Source: Anaerolineae bacterium (GTDB taxonomy: Bacteria; Chloroflexota; Anaerolineae; Aggregatilineales; UBA3940). From it: a stretch of DNA of 49,966 nt. Under the pieces are notes generated by a model that did no database searches, was not told where the DNA came from, and saw nothing but the letters and a program-made list of their open reading frames with translations. Position 1 is the stretch's first letter; each line of letters opens with the position of its first letter. Position numbers and translations under genes: made by a program. Below are positions 16,883-24,639 of this stretch, in pieces. The stretch is taken from assembly GCA_016926255.1 (NCBI GenBank), contig JAFGOY010000016.1, forward strand, positions 1-49,966, given 5' to 3'.

Positions 16883-18316
16883 ATGGACGAACAACCAAGA
16901 GGAATATGGCCCAGGCGGGTCGAGAAAAAAATCAACCCTACCACAGAATTTGTGCAGCGAGGGCTGCGGCCCGGCGATGAGTTCCAGGTCGATCCCATCG
17001 ACGAGAGCCTGATCTTCAAGCCGGTGCAGCGCATCGGAATTTTTGCCGAGGCGTTCCTGCCCAAGATCGACGGGGTGACCAAGACGGCGGTGATGGTGAT
17101 CCGACATCTCCAGCAGAGCGGGCGCGAGGTGATCGTCTTTACACCCGACAACGACGGCAACACGCCGCCGAACATCGGCCCCAGCAAGGTGGTCGCTGTC
17201 CCCGCGATGGAGCTTCCCTTCGTGCCCGAAACGAAGGTCGGCTTTCCGAGCGCGCTGGTCAACGAGCACCTCGACGCGTTTAAGCCCGACCTGATCCAAC
17301 TGTTCAGCCCGGCGATCCTCTCGATGGCCGGGGTGTGGTACGGATCGGCCAACAGCCTGCCGGTGATCGCCAACTATCAATCCGACCTGCCGGGCTATGC
17401 CACCCGCTACGGGATGGACCTGCTGGCAAACCCGATCCGTCACGCGCTGCGGGCGATCCACAATTCCTCGCATCTGACCCTCGCGCCAACCCATACCGTG
17501 ATCCGGCAGCTTCGCGAGTGGGGTTTCGAGCGCCTGCGCCTGTGGGGGCGCGGGATGGACACGCGGCGCTTCAACCCTTCAAAGCGAACGGACGAGATGC
17601 GCCAGCGGATGCTCGACGGGCGTCCCGACGACAGCCTGATCCTGCTCTACGTGGGGCGGATTGCGACAGAGAAGCGGGTCGAATTACTGCACGATGCTGC
17701 AATGGAGGATGGCGTCGCGTTGGTGGTCGTTGGCGATGGCGAAAGACGCAGCGAGATGGAGAGTTATTTCGGCGATAATGCGCATTTCATGGGTTATATG
17801 TTTGGCGACGAACTGGCCGAAGCCTACGCCAGCGCCGATCTGTTTGCCTTTACCGGCACCAACGAAACTTTCGGGCAGGTGGTCACCGAGGCAATGGCCT
17901 CCGGGCTGCCCGTGCTCGTCCCCAACGCGGGCGGGGTGGTCGATCTTGTCTGGGATGGAATGAATGGATTCATCTGTCAGGAGACCTCCGACGACTACAG
18001 GGAGAAGGTCGCCTACCTGCGCGATCATCCCGAAGAACGCGCTCGTATGGGTGAGATGTCGCTGGCCTATGCCCGGCGTATGCCCTGGACGAAGATCATG
18101 GAGATGCTCGAAGGATACTATGCCGAAGCGTGGGATATCAATCAGGAGATGCTCAACCAGCCGCAGTTCCGTCTGCGAAACGCACAGCGCGTCGAGGAGC
18201 GGCAGCAGGTGCGGATGGAACGCCAGCAGGAGAGGCAGGAGCGATGGCAGGAACGGCAGCGTGAAAGACAGACGGTGGAGGAGGGTGGCAAGTCCTCAAA
18301 TGTGGGTGATTCCTGA
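16883..18316 (+). CDS. GT4-family glycosyltransferase
   Basis: 477 aa. After a ~45-residue leader, RIGIFAEAFLPKIDGVTKT starts a GT-B fold as in GDP-mannose- or UDP-sugar-dependent alpha-mannosyl/glucosyltransferases. The acceptor domain contains DLIQLFSPAILSMAG and YQSDLPGYATRYG. The nucleotide-sugar domain has LLYVGRIATEKRVELL (about 255) and FTGTNETFGQVVTEAMASGLP (ExFGxxxxEAMASG, about 325-345). The last ~50 residues are a Gln/Arg/Glu-rich tail (RMERQQERQERWQERQ), likely a charged coiled coil and unusual for the family. Probably works on glycolipids or cell-surface mannosides at the inner face of the membrane. Confidence 0.9.
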   Translation: MDEQPRGIWPRRVEKKINPTTEFVQRGLRPGDEFQVDPIDESLIFKPVQRIGIFAEAFLPKIDGVTKTAVMVIRHLQQSGREVIVFTPDNDGNTPPNIGPSKVVAVPAMELPFVPETKVGFPSALVNEHLDAFKPDLIQLFSPAILSMAGVWYGSANSLPVIANYQSDLPGYATRYGMDLLANPIRHALRAIHNSSHLTLAPTHTVIRQLREWGFERLRLWGRGMDTRRFNPSKRTDEMRQRMLDGRPDDSLILLYVGRIATEKRVELLHDAAMEDGVALVVVGDGERRSEMESYFGDNAHFMGYMFGDELAEAYASADLFAFTGTNETFGQVVTEAMASGLPVLVPNAGGVVDLVWDGMNGFICQETSDDYREKVAYLRDHPEERARMGEMSLAYARRMPWTKIMEMLEGYYAEAWDINQEMLNQPQFRLRNAQRVEERQQVRMERQQERQERWQERQRERQTVEEGGKSSNVGDS

Positions 18317-18354
18317 GGCCACCTCCTGAACTAATCGGAGTGGCTCGAATTCAA

Positions 18355-18594
18355 TTAATTAGCAGAGATATCTCGTCGGGTAGACCAATCTGGTATTCCA
18401 TACCACCATAGTCGCCCTTGATTATCTACCTCTTGATACAACTTAGCCTCAACTACCATATCTGGTTCATACAGAAGTACCCAAAGGCCTTGTTTGAATT
18501 GCTTTGCTACCTCAGCATTTAGGTGTTTGATATTTATCCATACTTTCTCACCATCAGGTGAGAGGGCATTGAAATCCACAGCTACTTTTAGCAC
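18355..18594 (-). CDS. hypothetical protein, 79 aa, second gene of AT-rich pair
   Basis: Starts at GTG 18594, only 8 nt after the stop of the gene upstream, with AGGT as a modest ribosome-binding site. The protein begins VLKVAVDFNALSPDGEKVWI (initiator read as Met) and continues with IKHLNAEVAKQF, LWVLLYEPDMVVEAKL and WWYGIPDWSTR. It looks like a small alpha/beta domain, possibly beta-strand-helix-beta-strands. There is no membrane segment. DNA is much more AT-rich than its surroundings. I do not recognise the family. Confidence 0.65.
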   Translation of the reverse strand: MLKVAVDFNALSPDGEKVWINIKHLNAEVAKQFKQGLWVLLYEPDMVVEAKLYQEVDNQGRLWWYGIPDWSTRRDISAN

Positions 18595-18602
18595 AAGATT
18601 AC

Positions 18603-19118
18603 CTATGATTTGCGCACCGGCTTGCGATCATGCTGGTTGCGCTTTTTTAATTCGTCGTCCCAACACTCCGCTAGTCGGTCTTCGACAACATGCTCTAGAA
18701 ATGCCTCGATGACTTTTTCTAGATCATTGGATATGTCATCAACGGGGTATTCTTTCCCAAGATGTTTCGGTCTGTTGAGGTTATACGTAATGTGGGCCAC
18801 ACCCTTGTTGGCACGCTCACGTGCGTCATCCAGGGCAGGATAGTCTTTTATGAGTGTGTTTAAGTCATGATCTTTTCTCCATTCGACTTCATCACGAACA
18901 AAGTCTTTAATCAAAAGATCATCCCCTTTGGGATCAAGGAAGAAAAAGGCGGCCAGGGCTCTGACATTGATTGCAAACGACTCTGCTATAGCATTGCGTA
19001 TGAATTTGTCCTCGGTACTTTCAAAACGTGGACGTTTAGCCAATTCCCTATACATTTCGATGTGGTACCAGAGCCGCTCAGATTTGTCCTTCAGTTGGCC
19101 TAAATCATTAGTAGCCAT
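18603..19118 (-). CDS. hypothetical helical protein, 171 aa, first gene of AT-rich pair
   Basis: ATG 19118 follows GAGGTGG. The protein is predominantly helical and highly charged: YHIEMYRELAKRPRF, NAIAESFAINVRALAAFFF, DFVRDEVEWRKDH and RERANKGVAHITYNLNRP. The ending is basic, with KKRNQHDRKPVRKS. The pattern of long helices with an R/K...AH.T.NLNR segment resembles HEPN-like or related uncharacterised families, but no RxxxxH ribonuclease motif is clear. Low GC compared with flanking genes suggests a recent arrival. Partner of the 79-aa gene by spacing. Confidence 0.7.
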   Translation of the reverse strand: MATNDLGQLKDKSERLWYHIEMYRELAKRPRFESTEDKFIRNAIAESFAINVRALAAFFFLDPKGDDLLIKDFVRDEVEWRKDHDLNTLIKDYPALDDARERANKGVAHITYNLNRPKHLGKEYPVDDISNDLEKVIEAFLEHVVEDRLAECWDDELKKRNQHDRKPVRKS

Positions 19119-19143
19119 CTTGCCACCTCACTAGAGTAAACGC

Positions 19144-19812
19144 CTAGCCCCCCGCCATCTCCTCCTCGATGTCCGCCGCGAAGCCCGCCACGACTGCCAG
19201 CGCCATCAGCCCCAGCGTCGATAATCCCATGACGTAGAGCAGCGTAATCATGCTTTCGCCATTGAGGAACCCCAGGCCCACAATCGTGATCGTGATCGTT
19301 GCCGCAAACAGCACAATAAACGTGATCAGGAGGATCAGCCAGCTGCGAGCCAGCACCCGCCGCAGGCCAGCGGGCAGCACCCTGCGCCACCATGTCAATG
19401 GCCGGTTGATGCGGGAGGCGGCCAGCGTGGCAAGGATAGCAAGTTCGAAGGATGTGATCCCGCCCCCGGTGAGAAATTCGGCAAGCGATAGGATGAAGAA
19501 GATCAGCGCCCCGCGCTTGCGATGCACAAACCCAATCGACCAGATGATCACGAGTATGCTGAAGAATACGGTCACGATGCCGGTCACAAGCATATTGGGC
19601 AGAATCGACAGCGCCGGCTCCCGCGAACTCTCCCACATTTTTTGCGCGGGGCCAATCGCGTCGATCACCAGGCTTGTGATCGGGACATTGCCCTGCAGGA
19701 TTTCTAATACGCCATGCTGAATACCGATCAGTCCGCAGATCACCCCTATGCTGGTAGCGACAACGCGAGTCGTTCTGTTGAGTATTTGTTCTTCCCCGGT
19801 TTTCATGCTCAT
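19144..19812 (-). CDS. membrane protein, 222 aa
   Basis: The N-terminus has two ATGs, at 19812 and 19806; AGGGG lies about 3 and 9 nt upstream respectively, so 19806 may be the true start. Six hydrophobic segments are apparent: IGVICGLIGIQHGVLEIL, MLVTGIVTVFFSILVIIW, RGALIFFILSLAEFLTGGGITS, FELAILATLAAS, WLILLITFIVLFAATITITIVGL and GLSTLGLMALAVVAGF. A charged C-terminus follows. The IQHGVLEILQGN segment is like small uncharacterised membrane proteins of actinobacteria and Chloroflexota. No transport motif identified. Confidence 0.75.
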   Translation of the reverse strand: MSMKTGEEQILNRTTRVVATSIGVICGLIGIQHGVLEILQGNVPITSLVIDAIGPAQKMWESSREPALSILPNMLVTGIVTVFFSILVIIWSIGFVHRKRGALIFFILSLAEFLTGGGITSFELAILATLAASRINRPLTWWRRVLPAGLRRVLARSWLILLITFIVLFAATITITIVGLGFLNGESMITLLYVMGLSTLGLMALAVVAGFAADIEEEMAGG

Positions 19813-20030
19813 GACCCCTGTGATTCGGTAGATAGAGTGGTACAGTCCTTCAGCATTGTAAACTACAAGTCGGTGCCTGACTAACGATGATTTGTCTAAG
19901 TGGCACAGTCAATCCCTGATACCGCAGCCGGTGAATCGGGTACCTGAGTACCTTGAACGCACCCTCGCCAGCAAGATAGACTCCGCTTGAGTACCCAACG
20001 CCCGATCAAGCAATTTACAGGTAGAGAACA

Positions 20031-20432
20031 ATGGAAGACATGAAGAACAAGCCCGAATCGTACTGGAAGGAACGACTCACCCCGGAGCAGTTCCGCATCA
20101 CGCGGATGAGGGGCACCGAGCGCCCCTTCAGCGGAGAATATGTCACCCAGAAAGGCGACGGCGTCTATCGCTGTGTGGCCTGTGACCATCCCCTGTTTTC
20201 GTCCGATACGAAATTCGAGTCCGGCACCGGCTGGCCCAGCTTCTACGACGTGATCGAGCAGGGCAGCGTCGAGACAAAAACCGATCTCAGTCACCTGATG
20301 GTACGCACCGAAGTACTATGTGCCAACTGCGGCGCGCACCTGGGTCACGTCTTTGACGACGGGCCGAATCCGACCGGGCAGCGCTACTGCATTAACTCAG
20401 TAGCCCTGAAATTTGAGGGTGACGAGAAGTAG
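20031..20432 (+). CDS. msrB: peptide methionine-(R)-S-oxide reductase MsrB
   Basis: A 133-aa enzyme that reduces methionine-R-sulfoxide in proteins back to methionine. Zinc-binding CVAC (about 49-52) and CANC (about 97-100) are present. The hallmark [12 protein letters not shown] (about 65) and the C-terminal catalytic motif [10 protein letters not shown] (Cys about 122) are intact. Length is normal for the free-standing form. Start ATG 20031 follows AGGTAGAG. No adjacent msrA. Electrons usually come from thioredoxin. The 218-nt upstream gap contains GGGTAC/GTACCC repeats that may be regulatory. Confidence 0.97.
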   Translation: MEDMKNKPESYWKERLTPEQFRITRMRGTERPFSGEYVTQKGDGVYRCVACDHPLFSSDTKFESGTGWPSFYDVIEQGSVETKTDLSHLMVRTEVLCANCGAHLGHVFDDGPNPTGQRYCINSVALKFEGDEK

Positions 20433-20437
20433 CTCTT

Positions 20438-21022
20438 TCAGTCAACCCCCATTCGTGCAGTTACCGCTTGAAGATGGTCCGCCATGTTGCGGACCGTCTT
20501 TAGCCCCAGTTCGTCACTTCTTGCATCATCGACGATAGTGGCCCCGAAGTGCGAAAAGGGTGCGCCATCACTGACCACGATCATATTGTGGATCAGCATC
20601 CAGGTTTGAATACACTTGAGTGTCATCTCCTGCCCGCCGTTGCGAAAACCTCCGCAGGCAATGCCCGCTCCCGGTTTGCCCGTCATTTCGAATCGCTCGT
20701 CACCCGTACGCAGTACCAGCGACCGGTCCATCACAATTTTCAAGGGGCCGGAAAGCAGCCCGAAGTAAACCGGCGAACCAACGATCAGCGCATCGCACCA
20801 GCGCATCGAGTCGACGATCTCGTCCATATCGTCGCCGCCATAGACGCATACACCGGCATCTCTGCACGCCCAGCAGCCATCACAGGGGGTGATATCGCGG
20901 CCTGCAACGGTCAGGTAGCGGGTGGTGACACCCTTCTCCATGAGATGCTCGAGTGCGTGCTGAACCGCGTAAGCGGTGCTTCCGTTTGTGTTCAGGCTGC
21001 CCGATATGCCAAGCACTTTCAT
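20438..21022 (-). CDS. flavodoxin-fold NAD(P)H/FMN reductase, iron-sulfur flavoprotein type
   Basis: 194 aa from ATG 21022, preferred over the ATG at 21028 because TGGAG is 8 nt away. The N-terminus MKVLGISGSLNTNGST is the FMN phosphate-binding loop of the NADPH-dependent FMN reductase family. CDGCWACRDAGVC (about 46-58) is the compact four-cysteine motif of iron-sulfur flavoproteins that binds a [4Fe-4S] cluster. GSPVYFGLLSGPLKIVMDR contacts the flavin. The likely role is low-potential electron transfer or detoxification reduction. It is convergent with msrB (5-nt gap) and divergent from the PAS gene. Confidence 0.9.
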   Translation of the reverse strand: MKVLGISGSLNTNGSTAYAVQHALEHLMEKGVTTRYLTVAGRDITPCDGCWACRDAGVCVYGGDDMDEIVDSMRWCDALIVGSPVYFGLLSGPLKIVMDRSLVLRTGDERFEMTGKPGAGIACGGFRNGGQEMTLKCIQTWMLIHNMIVVSDGAPFSHFGATIVDDARSDELGLKTVRNMADHLQAVTARMGVD

Positions 21023-21160
21023 GACCATGACTCCAGGATGACTACGGTTTCGATAGGTATCGTATTTAAGCGGGCTTTCGCCCGGCTGGCAAGTCTGTGG
21101 GTGATCGCCATGCCGATGCGTTACAATCAGCCGCTATCACAACATGAACCGGAGGGTACG

Positions 21161-21502
21161 ATGGAAGCCAGCAGCCTGTTGAACGCCTTTCCCGGCGCGG
21201 TGACGATCTGCAATACGGAGGGAATCATCCTGGCGATGAACGACAAATCGATCAAAGCGTTTGAGGACGACGGCGGCGCGGATTTGATCGGCCAGAACGT
21301 GCTTGACTGCCACCCCGAACCGGCCCGCTCGAAGCTCGCAGACCTGATCGAGAACGAGCAGGCTAATGTCTACACCATCGAGAAGAAGGGCGTCAAAAAG
21401 CTGATCTATCAGGCGCTCTGGTACGAGGATGGTGTGTTCGCGGGGATTGTCGAAGTGTCGCTGGAAATCCCCTTCGAGATGCCGCATTTCGTGAGAGGTT
21501 AA
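21161..21502 (+). CDS. stand-alone PAS domain protein
   Basis: 113 aa from ATG 21161 after GGAGGG; an upstream in-frame extension to 20549 is antisense to the flavoprotein gene and has no support. The sequence LLNAFPGAVTICNTEGIILAMND ... DLIGQNVLDCHPEPARSKL ... LWYEDGVFAGIVEVSLEI is one complete PAS fold with nothing attached. HPEPARSKL resembles PAS domains that respond to heme or small ligands, although ligand residues cannot be confirmed. Next to a redox flavoprotein gene, it may sense redox or a metabolite and signal through protein contact. Confidence 0.85.
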   Translation: MEASSLLNAFPGAVTICNTEGIILAMNDKSIKAFEDDGGADLIGQNVLDCHPEPARSKLADLIENEQANVYTIEKKGVKKLIYQALWYEDGVFAGIVEVSLEIPFEMPHFVRG

Positions 21503-21520
21503 TTCCCGAACGTACTGGAA

Positions 21521-21552
21521 ACAAAAAGAAGGGCGCGGATTGTCCGCGCCCT
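21521..21552 (-). terminator. terminator of hppA (may also end the PAS gene)
   Basis: GGGCGCGGA and TCCGCGCCC (21531-21552 region) form a 9-bp stem around TTG. On the minus strand it is followed by TTCTTTTTGTTT, a good U-run. On the plus strand only TTCCTGCTTT follows. It is 27 nt beyond the hppA stop. Confidence 0.87.
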
Positions 21553-21578
21553 TCCTGCTTTCAGTTACTCAGAAATAA

Positions 21579-24017
21579 CTAGTCAGCGGCGACGGTTTCG
21601 CCAGCGCTGAACGCTTCAGCAGTCTCGTCATCGACGAGATGGACTTCACGGTCGGAGCGGGAAACCGCCCAGAGAATGGCGGCGATACCGACGACGATGA
21701 TCGCACCGGTGACCCAGTTGATGACGTTGTACTCGACGACAATCGGGGCCATGATCAGGCCGACCATGTTCATCACCTTGAGCATCGGGTTGAGCGCCGG
21801 GCCGGAAGTGTCCTTCAGCGGGTCGCCGACGATGTCGCCGACGATGGAGGCGTCGTGATTGGCGCTGCCCTTGCCACCGTAGTGGCCGTCTTCGACGTAC
21901 TTCTTGGCATTGTCCCACGCGCCGCCAGCGTTCGCCATGAAGATGGCAAGCGAAGCGCCGCTGACGATGATACCGGCCAGGAACGCGCCGAGGCCCTGCT
22001 CCTTGAGCAGCAGGCCGATGACAATCGGGGCGACGACCGCGATCAGGCCCAGCGGGATTAACTCGGTCTGGGCAGCGCGGGTGCTGATGGAAACGGCTTT
22101 CTTGTAGTCAGGACGCTCTTTGCCTTCCCAGACGGCGGGAATGCGCAGTTGGCGGCGAACTTCGGTCATCATCTGCGAAGCGGCGCGGTTGACGGCCTTG
22201 ATCAACAGGCCGCCGAACAACAGCGGCAGGATACCACCAATCAAGAGGCCGACGAACACGGTCGGGTTGGTCAGGTTGACGACTTCTGTAAACACGCCTC
22301 GGTCGGCGGGCCAGACGCGCTTGATATCGGTGAAGAACGCGCCGTAGAGCGACAGTGTCGCGATAACGGCTGAACCAATTGCCACACCCTTGGTGATGGC
22401 CTTGGTGGTGTTCCCGGCGGCGTCGAGTGCGGTCAATATCCGGCGCTGCTCGTCTTCCATCCCGGCGACTTCGCCGATGCCGTTAGCATTGTCGGAGATG
22501 GGGCCGAAGGTGTCCATCGACACGTTGTTGCCGGTGTGTGAGAGCATGCCGACGCCGATCATCGAGACGCCGAACAGGATGTAGGTGAAGGAGTTGTTGG
22601 CAACAGGCTGCATCTCGTAGAGGAAGAAGCCCAGCACCAGCGTCCACATCATGAAGATCAGGCCGTCGATCCAGGACTTTTTACGCACCCACTGGTAGAT
22701 ACCGCCGATGACCGCAGCGGCAATCGCCACGTAGAGCACAATCGGACGGATGGAGTCGGGCAGGCCAACCGAGTAGATCACAATCGAGGAGGCGATGCCG
22801 AGCACGATGACCATCATGGACCACACGCTGGAGAGATAGCCCAGGCTCAAACCTTCAAGGATGACCAGCGCCGGGCCGAAGCGGGTTGCTGCGGCGATGT
22901 GCTGGACGCGCTTGCTTTCCCACGAGGTGGCGAGTGCGGTTAGCGGGTTGAAGGCCACGGCCAGCGCCACGCCGATGGCATTGAGGACGCCCATGCGCAT
23001 GTCGCCAGCGTAGAAGTAAGAAATCAGGAGTGCCGAGGTGATCGTAATCGCGCTCGACAGTTCGTAGCTCTTGAACATCGCGTCTTCTGCGTCGATATTC
23101 TTCCAGAGCGACACTGCATAAGTTCCGATGATCGAGCTGATGACACCCACGCCGCGAATGAGCAGCGGGATGATGATCCAGACCAGTTCCCCGGTGATGG
23201 CATTCAGCGCCAGACCGAGGATCAGGCTGGAGACGACAGTCACCTCGTAGCTTTCGAAGATGTCGGCGGCCATGCCTGCGCAGTCGCCAACATTGTCACC
23301 GACCAGGTCGGCGATGACGGCGGCGTTGCGGGGGTCGTCTTCTTCCATACCGGCCTCGACCTTACCAACCAGGTCGGCGCCGACGTCGGCAGCCTTGGTG
23401 AAGATACCGCCGCCCACGCGCATGAACAGCGCGATCAGCGTACCGCCGAAGCCGAAGCCCAGCAGCACGTCGGGTGAGGCCTCACCGAAGATAATGAAAA
23501 TCAGGGTGCCACCGAGCAGCCCCAGGCCGTCGGTGAGCATACCGGTGATGGTGCCGGAGCGGTAGGCGATCTTCAGGGCCTCGGTGTAGCTGACGCGAGA
23601 AGCTTCAGCCACGCGGACATTGCCCTGTACTGCCATGTTCATACCCAGGAAACCGACTGTTGCCGAGAAGGTAGAACCCATGAAGAAGGCGGCTGCGCGC
23701 GCAATCGCGACGACTGTACGTGCGCGGTCGCCGAACAGTTCCTGGGCTTCCGGTGTTGGCCGGACGAGCGACACGCTCAGGTACATCAGCACGGTGAGGA
23801 CGACGATCAGGATGGCAATGGTTTTGAACTGCGTGCCCAGATAGGCATTCGCGCCGTCCTTGATGTCGCGCCAGACTTCCTGCATCTTTTCCGAGCCTTT
23901 GGGATAGCTCAGAATCTGGCGGGCCAGCAGGCCAGCATAGGCGAGAGCGAGAATGGCGGTGCCGAAAACGGCCCAGACCATCGCGTTCTCAAATGGGGTT
24001 ATGTTCATATACTGCAT
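21579..24017 (-). CDS. hppA: membrane-bound proton-translocating pyrophosphatase, K+-independent type
   Basis: An 812-aa integral membrane enzyme that couples hydrolysis of pyrophosphate to ion pumping. The substrate-binding core DVGADLVGKVEAGMEEDDP is at about 211-229, DNVGDCAGMAADIFESY at 241-257, and the second acidic cluster is near the C-terminus (GDIVGDPLKDTSGPALNP). At about 535-544 GNTTKAITKG has Lys539, and Thr three residues after it, the signature of potassium-independent H+-PPases; potassium-dependent ones have Ala. Longer than usual because of extra hydrophobic sequence at about 395-490. ATG 24017 follows GGGAGA. Proton rather than sodium pumping is inferred. Confidence 0.96.
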   Translation of the reverse strand: MQYMNITPFENAMVWAVFGTAILALAYAGLLARQILSYPKGSEKMQEVWRDIKDGANAYLGTQFKTIAILIVVLTVLMYLSVSLVRPTPEAQELFGDRARTVVAIARAAAFFMGSTFSATVGFLGMNMAVQGNVRVAEASRVSYTEALKIAYRSGTITGMLTDGLGLLGGTLIFIIFGEASPDVLLGFGFGGTLIALFMRVGGGIFTKAADVGADLVGKVEAGMEEDDPRNAAVIADLVGDNVGDCAGMAADIFESYEVTVVSSLILGLALNAITGELVWIIIPLLIRGVGVISSIIGTYAVSLWKNIDAEDAMFKSYELSSAITITSALLISYFYAGDMRMGVLNAIGVALAVAFNPLTALATSWESKRVQHIAAATRFGPALVILEGLSLGYLSSVWSMMVIVLGIASSIVIYSVGLPDSIRPIVLYVAIAAAVIGGIYQWVRKKSWIDGLIFMMWTLVLGFFLYEMQPVANNSFTYILFGVSMIGVGMLSHTGNNVSMDTFGPISDNANGIGEVAGMEDEQRRILTALDAAGNTTKAITKGVAIGSAVIATLSLYGAFFTDIKRVWPADRGVFTEVVNLTNPTVFVGLLIGGILPLLFGGLLIKAVNRAASQMMTEVRRQLRIPAVWEGKERPDYKKAVSISTRAAQTELIPLGLIAVVAPIVIGLLLKEQGLGAFLAGIIVSGASLAIFMANAGGAWDNAKKYVEDGHYGGKGSANHDASIVGDIVGDPLKDTSGPALNPMLKVMNMVGLIMAPIVVEYNVINWVTGAIIVVGIAAILWAVSRSDREVHLVDDETAEAFSAGETVAAD

Positions 24018-24191
24018 ACTTACTTCTCCCTTACGGTATCAGTGAATATAGGATTGAAGAACGATAATGTGATTGGTGATGGCGTGCGGGCCGCACGCTC
24101 CCAACAATCTTTGCTGTCGACGATACTGCCGACGATACTTTCGAGCGTAACACTCGAACAAGCAGACACCTGATGCAAATTTGCTGCCAAT

Positions 24192-24237
24192 AAAAAAGCC
24201 AGCGTCTCCACCATCAAGCCGATAGTTGGACCCTGGC
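24192..24237 (-). terminator. possible attenuator or terminator in the hppA leader
   Basis: On the minus strand GCCAGGGTC and GACGCTGGC pair (one G-G mismatch) around a ~22-nt loop and are followed by TTTTTTA. It lies 175 nt upstream of hppA with no gene between. It could end a transcript from upstream or attenuate hppA. The leader between it and hppA also has a 12-bp near-repeat, GTATCGTCG(G/A)CA. Confidence 0.5.
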
Positions 24238-24239
24238 CC

Positions 24240-24574
24240 CACAAATATAACACAGATTACACATGATGGGTTGCGTATTTGGCCCGTTAGTTCGGCCTTC
24301 GCGTACCCTGGAACAATCGCTTCCCATTGGGATTTATCTATCCATCAGTTACTCTGGTGACAATCGGCAAGCCCTGTGGAAGTGTACTCTACGATTTTCA
24401 CCATCAGCCGCTTATCCACCATCGGATGGGCTGCATCGTTGGCAGTTATACTATGCTTCGATCCGTTCGATCCCCACAGCCTGTGGGGTTTCCTGCCGCC
24501 AGTTCGAAGTCGACCGGTGGCTTCAACCGGGCTATTGTATCTTGCCTGCCGGAAATTGCCAGATTTGGTTAGGA
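24240..24574. other. intergenic stretch, no feature identified
   Basis: Between the hppA leader and the terminator of the PP2C-SUMF1 gene. Frames are open on the plus strand but lack ribosome-binding sites, a recognisable protein or normal codon bias. One TTATCCACC resembles a DnaA box but is isolated. Confidence 0.5.
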
Positions 24575-24612
24575 TTTTGCAACAAAACAGCCACCCTCAA
24601 TGGGTGGCTGTT
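24575..24612 (-). terminator. terminator of the PP2C-SUMF1 gene
   Basis: ACAGCCACC and GGGTGGCTGT pair around a short loop (24587-24612) and are followed by TTTGTTGC on the minus strand, 28 nt beyond the stop codon. Confidence 0.87.
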
Positions 24613-24639
24613 GCATTTATTGATCGATCCGGTTGGTGG

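Noticed and set aside
19860-20030. GGGTAC/GTACCC repeats upstream of msrB as a defined operator
   Set aside because: The arms match only in part (about 7 of 10), so I do not list them as a regulatory feature.
20549-21160. Long N-terminal extension of the PAS gene
   Set aside because: It is antisense to the iron-sulfur flavoprotein gene and gives protein with no recognisable features, while ATG 21161 has a strong GGAGGG site.
24412-24425. TTATCCACC as part of a replication origin
   Set aside because: Only one DnaA-box-like site is present, with no cluster, AT-rich unwinding region, or dnaA/dnaN nearby.
24263-24639. Plus-strand coding gene between hppA and the PP2C-SUMF1 gene
   Set aside because: No ribosome-binding site or plausible protein; the frame runs into the antisense of the PP2C-SUMF1 gene.
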